A stretch of DNA of 64,000 bases from Asparagopsis taxiformis (taxonomy: Eukaryota > Rhodophyta > Florideophyceae > Bonnemaisoniales > Bonnemaisoniaceae). Of this stretch, positions 60,301-64,000 are shown piece after piece. A model generated the notes under the pieces. The model was not told where the DNA came from and did no database searches. It was given only the letters and a program-made list of their open reading frames with translations. The stretch is from contig JALQPE010002984.1 in the NCBI GenBank assembly GCA_030407315.1, positions 17,715-81,714 of the forward strand. The letters run 5' to 3'. Numbering within the stretch: the stretch's first letter is position 1; every line of letters starts with the position of its first letter. Made by a program: the position numbers and the translations under genes.

Positions 60301-60969
60301 TTTGCGTACAACACGCATGTGCATTCGAGCACGGGCACGACGCCCTTCGATTTGATTCTCACGAATCCACCGCCACCGTTGGCGCTACACACGTCGGTAA
60401 CGAACCGCGAACTACCCGACGGGGGAGGGCGAGCCACTTACGTTCGTGAGCTCGCCACAACGATGGATAACGCGTATCGAACGCTGAAGGCCGCGCAGGC
60501 ACGTTATAAACGAAATTTCGACAAGCGAGTCCGTGTCTCGAATCGAAACATCCGCGCGGGAGAATACGTATTCATCGACCCGACGGACGGGACCACGAAG
60601 GGCACGAAGCTCGGCAACCACGCGTTGGGACCGTTCCGCGTACTACGTAACGACGTACGAACGTTCGTCATCCAACGAGGAGACGTAGTTGAACGTGTCA
60701 ACTCGGACCGCGTTGCGTACGCGCCAACGCCGGCGAACGCGCCCCCGCCGGAGCCATACGATGCCACCGAGGCAGACCTCGACAAGAACCGCGACGGTCC
60801 GGCGTATGTAGTAGACGACCTACTCAACCACCGCGTGAACGAGGACGGAACGTTAGACTTCCTCGTGAAGTGGGTCGGGTATCGTAACCCTACGTGGGAG
60901 CCCCGCCGGAACGTATCTGAAGAGAGCGTCTCTCGATACTTCGCACGCGTGCGACGAGCAACAACGTGA
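57376..60969 (+). CDS. gypsy-2 Pol: reverse transcriptase, RNase H, integrase, chromodomain
   Basis: 1197 codons from ATG 57376; the frame is also open upstream through the end of the protease frame (RLTKYTRVPAMSQRTV), consistent with a second -1 step. RT: ASPIVLVPKKDGSLRFCVDY, LDCNAGYWQVPV, and the catalytic VYLDDVIVFSK (Asp332-333). RNase H: MIDTDASAYQLGA, SATERECYSVVWA, RTDHEALRWL. Integrase zinc domain: HHHVLAGHPGQTR with CAGCAKN. Core: CIDILGPL, LISDNGKQF and NGQVERYNR, giving D, D and E. The C-terminus is a chromodomain (YVVDDLLNHRVNEDG, LVKWVGYRNPTWEP). No lesion is visible: the most intact polymerase in the window. It should be able to replicate and target the element to chromatin if the protease is supplied. 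Confidence 0.95.
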   Translation: MSQRTVNVTTDATGLVFLEPKASVQFRHGLRIANGVVDVGPRETFSIIVSNFTKKDRELPKGATIAYAVRSPLGIVPLKREGGEALAKVLNLPLVDATTRTNTNGLGDETPDPLVNEKGNDPATDWQSTIDLSHLDDEDLRKRINEMLATHSSMWTSGRLGEINATEHRIELEPGTRPIRSMPYRQGPALRTIAEEQITKMLNEGVIEPASSEWASPIVLVPKKDGSLRFCVDYRRLNAKTIADSYPLPRMEDCLDSLGDAAIFTTLDCNAGYWQVPVSAEDRDKTTFTSFMGTYRYVRMPFGLRNAPATFQRTLDIILSGVRWQSCLVYLDDVIVFSKDLESHLGHVDQVLSLLRAAGVTLKLTKCSFFQPRVDYLGHVITPGKLHVAARNKEAFRTATFPRDKTQCRSFLGAANVYRRFVKAYAEIARPLNTMLKKDASPDWTNPTDAQTNAFETLKTILVSPPVLHLPKAGRPFMIDTDASAYQLGATLLQQQNEDKPNEWVPIGYWSKTLNETERGYSATERECYSVVWAITSLRPYVEGQRFTVRTDHEALRWLMTLTDASGRLLRWRLRVAEFDFEVTYRPGRVHQVPDALSRVISTYDDGRPVDDDVPSYGDAVLVTTRSRRQPTRNGQGRTTSVRKKATNARGHDDPSNETRDERTPAATAGHDGLEFNRDASLDDVLDEEPDFLDEQRAAEDDSARVPPADVQLPITRDELIEAQREDAFCQTILTRQSETQDAAFFEGHDGLLRRRNPHDEERTQIVVPASLRPRLLELTHHHVLAGHPGQTRMYYTLRRTYYWPAMAADIHATVRNCAGCAKNRVKLRKRTNPLRLFPATEPLRDLCIDILGPLTKTTRGNRFILVITDRFTKLTRVVPLRNIDSANVASAFVNAWVFSYGPPRTLISDNGKQFAAKFFQRVCNEIGVTNVFTSTYHPQTNGQVERYNRTILAMLRNYVNENQNDWDRYASALTFAYNTHVHSSTGTTPFDLILTNPPPPLALHTSVTNRELPDGGGRATYVRELATTMDNAYRTLKAAQARYKRNFDKRVRVSNRNIRAGEYVFIDPTDGTTKGTKLGNHALGPFRVLRNDVRTFVIQRGDVVERVNSDRVAYAPTPANAPPPEPYDATEADLDKNRDGPAYVVDDLLNHRVNEDGTLDFLVKWVGYRNPTWEPRRNVSEESVSRYFARVRRATT

Positions 60970-63117
60970 AAGGCCACGACGGCCCCCGAAAACGCACACG
61001 AGCGTCGGGTTAAGCGCACGCGTGCGCGACGTTGCACGATGCAACAAACGAAGGCGACGAGCCGCACGAACGAGAAGCGAAGGCACAACGAGTGGCCGGG
61101 ACGTCCACCCTTGCGTTGGGGGGGCGCGATGCGTGCTAGAGCCGTCGCTCTTTTCGTTTTCGACACCATACGTTGGTGGAGGCACGAGCGCCAACGAAAG
61201 ATTGGACGACGAGTCCACGCGCGGACGATTCACACGATGTGAAGAGCCACGACTGGCTCGACAGTGTTGACCGCCCCACGGGCAAAGGTGACGACACCAC
61301 GGGCCACGGACGGACAACACGTCAGATTTTTCGCGCGAAAAATTATACTTGGGCCAGCGGGCCATGGACGCACGGTACGAAAAATCGGGCCGATTACAGT
61401 GCGCTAATCCGGCCAATCTCGGGACACGCGTGCCCCGAAAATTTCGTAATTTTGGCATGTCACGTGAGCCATCGTACGTCCCCGTGGACAGCCGCTGACA
61501 ACGAGTCGCATCGACCAACGAGGTCAACGCCAAACAGCTCGCGAGCTAACGGCAACGTGACGCCGGAAGGGGAGAAACGACGTAGGACGGACGCGTCCCC
61601 AACGAAGATGGCAACGGCCTCACTACGAAACTCCACGCACGAAGCGGAACGAAGCTATACGTTAGCCGACGAATTAGACCAACGGGTCTCAGCGCACGAA
61701 GCGCGCGAATAAAGCGTGCGAACGACGAGCCAACGAGGCCGCGACAACGGACGGCGAACCGTATCGCCATCGTGTGGCACGACGCCGAACACGGTAGCCA
61801 CGTACGGCAACCACGGAACGACACAACGGTGTCCTGCCACGCGGGCATAACGAATGACGCGCGAAAGCGAAAAGCCCGCCGGCTAGTCGAAACGCACGAG
61901 CAAACCGAAAGGGGTTGACCACGTACGGTCACGAAGACGAAGACGCACACGTCCGCGTCAAAACCGTAAAAGCTAACGAAGCTGCAACCTCGTACGCATT
62001 CGAAGGCGCACGCGCCACCGGCCACGTCGGTCAGGAGACGAGCGAGGTACGCGGACGTCGTAACGATAACGACGTACCTCAACGGGTCGACCCCGCGAAA
62101 CGAAAATACGAATACGCGACGGCGTACAAGCTGGTAGCCAACGTAAAACGGCACAGCTGAAGGCGACGAGCCGACGAAAAACTGGCTCACGTACAGCCTC
62201 AAACGCCCGCGGGCATGCGAAACGACTTCGTCAATCGCGTCCCCGTCGGGTTCGCAAGTCGAATAAACGAAATTACGCAACGGCGTAACGGGCGAGCATT
62301 ACGTATGCCCAGGTGCACGTCGCCACCACATAACGGATGAGCTAACGAAACGCTCCTCGGACGCCGCGCGCGAACGACGCCACCACGCGAAGCGGACTAG
62401 CGCAACGATTGCGCCACCGGCTAACGTGAAGCCGCGGGAACGTGAAGCGCGACGGCGCTAACGGTGTTAACGGCTATACGAAAAGCCAAGCCCGCCGGCA
62501 ACCACGTCGTCAACGAAACCGCAACGTACTGCGACGAATTGCTGCGTACACGCAACGGCGTGAAACGTCAAGCCAACTCACGCGCGAGTCGGCCTGACGC
62601 TTAGCGAATTTTCCGTCCAGCTCATCGGAGCAAATTAAAATTGGCACCGACGTGCTACGTGCCAGAGAGCTCGAATGCTCAACGGAATTCGACACCCGAC
62701 GGGGTTATCCGAACGAGAAAACGACGGCGGAAACGATTTCCGAGTTAGTTACTAAATGATACGCACGCCAACGGGCTCTATGATCGAGGTTAACGTACCA
62801 CTCGCAGTGAAAAGCCGCCGCTACGCGCCGCCGCTTTGCCGAATAATGCGTGTGTTATGAACCTGCCAACGGGCACGCGCCGCCGCGAACTCGAAGCACG
62901 GGCTACGTAAGCCTTACGACACCCGACGGGGTAGACGCCACAACAAAAAAATGTGGGGAGGGGCTTAACGCTAACCCCTCCCCCGCTGCAGACGACCTGC
63001 CAAACGCAAATTACGAAGCTCAACGGAGCCATGCGATTACGCAAAGAAACAAGACGAAGTTTACGAAGTAACACGATGCTGGAGCCGACGTGGCCTACGA
63101 ACTAACCTAGGAACGAC
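60970..63117 (+). other. long region after gypsy-2 pol, same composition; no gene recognised
   Basis: 2.1 kb of CpG-rich sequence with the same ACG-heavy word use as gypsy-2, so probably still part of the element (between pol and a 3' LTR outside the window). It is studded with tiny inverted repeats such as GGCCACGACGGCC, GAGCCACGACTGGCTC and ACCCGACGGGGT. The longest plus frame (61173-61712, 179 codons) shows no domain and is not called a gene. No 3' LTR copy of the 53.3-54 kb region was found. Confidence 0.5.
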
Positions 63118-63996
63118 CTAGTAGCGACGAGAACGCTTGCCCGCAGGGTCATACGGACCAGGGCCTTCGCCGCGGCTATCGTGGCTGCGGCTGCGACTGG
63201 GCTGAACGAAGCCCGGCGCATACGGATCGACGGTCTGCGTGACCACGGGGGCTCGCTCGCGACGCGACGCGGGATCCCTAGCGTAAGGATCCGCAGTCCC
63301 GTGACTGCGCGTATCCGAAGGGCGCGCCGAAGCGGGGTCGCGTGGCAGGTACGCCGCTGCGTGACCATACCCGACGGGGTCGCCGAAGCCGCCGCCACTC
63401 GCGTAACCGTAAGGTTCATTACGAACGCCAACGGGCGGCGCGTAACTACGAGTCGCCGCGGCGAGACGCTCGGAAATCGCGCGTTCCGTTGCCAAGCGGG
63501 CAGTCAGGTCCAACGTCTGGGCCTGAACTCTTCGGCTGCGCGAGCCACGGACGAGATGAGGGAACGAATAACCCAGCCGTCCGCACGAGGCGGAGCGGCC
63601 ATCGACGTACCGAGAAGCCGACGGGCATCCTCATCGGAGACGCGGTCGTCCAGGCTAACGAAGCGTGGCGGCTCGGCCGGCGTGGCCACGTGGCCACATC
63701 CGGACGACCGACCGTGGGCAACGTTGCCCCCTTCCGTAGCCTCGCGTGGGCACGACCTCTCGAGGATCCGCGCACGCGGCGCTTCGTTTTGATGCCACGA
63801 CGGCCAGAACGCGTCCCTCGGGGGCGCTCGTTGCCCCCGAGGCCGCCGAAATAACCGGCACGATTGCCACGGACGGCGTTCGAAAAGGGAGGAAGCGACC
63901 CGCGGCACGTAAGCCCCATCGCTGCGCACGGAGACGAACCTTGGTTATCACCGCTTGCGTAATCCGGGCGTACATAACCCGATACTCCGGCCCCAA
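63118..63996 (-). other. possible antisense coding region at the right edge, broken, unidentified
   Basis: On the minus strand three frames read like consecutive pieces of one protein: an Arg/Gly-rich part (RAGYFGGLGGNERPRG...RRVRGSSRGR), then FVSLDDRVSDEDARRLLGTS and SLISSVARAAEE, then after a frame change near 63530 a helical stretch (QAQTLDLTARLATERAISER) and a Gly/Tyr/Pro/Arg-rich tail ending in KRSRRY with a stop at 63118-63120. The layout (helix, low complexity, basic tail) recalls a Gag or RNA-binding protein, but no domain is recognised. It may be an antisense gene of gypsy-2 or another element. It enters from outside the window. Confidence 0.35.
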
Positions 63997-64000
63997 CGCA

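Noticed and set aside
61173..61712. 179-codon plus-strand frame after gypsy-2 pol as an envelope-like gene
   Set aside because: No signal peptide, membrane segment or domain visible; long frames are common in this stop-poor CpG-rich sequence.
1..64000. tRNA, rRNA, CRISPR or bacterial-type operon features
   Set aside because: None could be supported by reading either strand; the repeats found are LTRs, R1, hairpin arrays and segmental duplications.

Overview
This is an intron-poor eukaryotic nuclear window. It is dominated by LTR retrotransposons of the Ty1/copia and Ty3/gypsy (chromovirus) types, many of them nested, with one hAT DNA transposon. The host-like genes are long single-exon NLR-type genes with an unusual order: N-terminal Ser/Pro-rich leader, NB-ARC ATPase, WD40 repeats, C-terminal TIR. 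There are no bacterial operons, rRNA genes or CRISPR arrays. Uninterrupted 1.5-kb-aa genes and a very high retroelement load would fit a red alga of the florideophyte type, but this is inference; nothing here fixes the taxon. Layout, left to right. 1-3.6 kb: the 3' end of a copia element (copia-1) abutting a decayed chromovirus integrase, then a solo LTR. 4.5-10.3 kb: copia-3, with identical 497-bp LTRs and a GGAAG target duplication, lying 340 bp upstream of NLR-A. 10.6-14.6 kb: NLR-A (+ strand), frameshifted and lacking its TIR. 15.0-26.5 kb: an unclassified repeat, R1, split first by copia-2 (112-bp identical LTRs, TSD CGAAG) and again by gypsy-1 (412/411-bp LTRs, TSD CATT). 26.5-34 kb: NLR-B (- strand), followed by an inverted R1 copy that preserves the empty insertion sites of both copia-2 and gypsy-1. 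34.8-37.2 kb: a complete hAT element (8-bp TSD CTCAGTTC). 38.4-46.3 kb: NLR-C with duplicated flanks. 46.5-49.8 kb: a third, decayed unit with only a TIR relic (NLR-D). 49.8-53.3 kb: copia-4 (- strand) inserted in that relic. 53.3-64 kb: gypsy-2, compositionally distinct, which truncates copia-4 and runs off the right edge. How the genes relate: NLR-B, NLR-C and relic D form a tandem segmental duplication of about 8-kb units. Comparing units dates and delimits most insertions, because the paralogue shows the empty site. In the NLR proteins the NB-ARC should act as the nucleotide switch, the WD40 part as the sensor or scaffold, and the TIR as a probable NAD-cleaving effector. Two copies carry N-terminal acylation signals. 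The other coding regions are retroelement gag/pol or transposase, nearly all with at least one disabling lesion. Positions were read by eye and may be off by one or two bases; gene boundaries inside broken elements are approximate.
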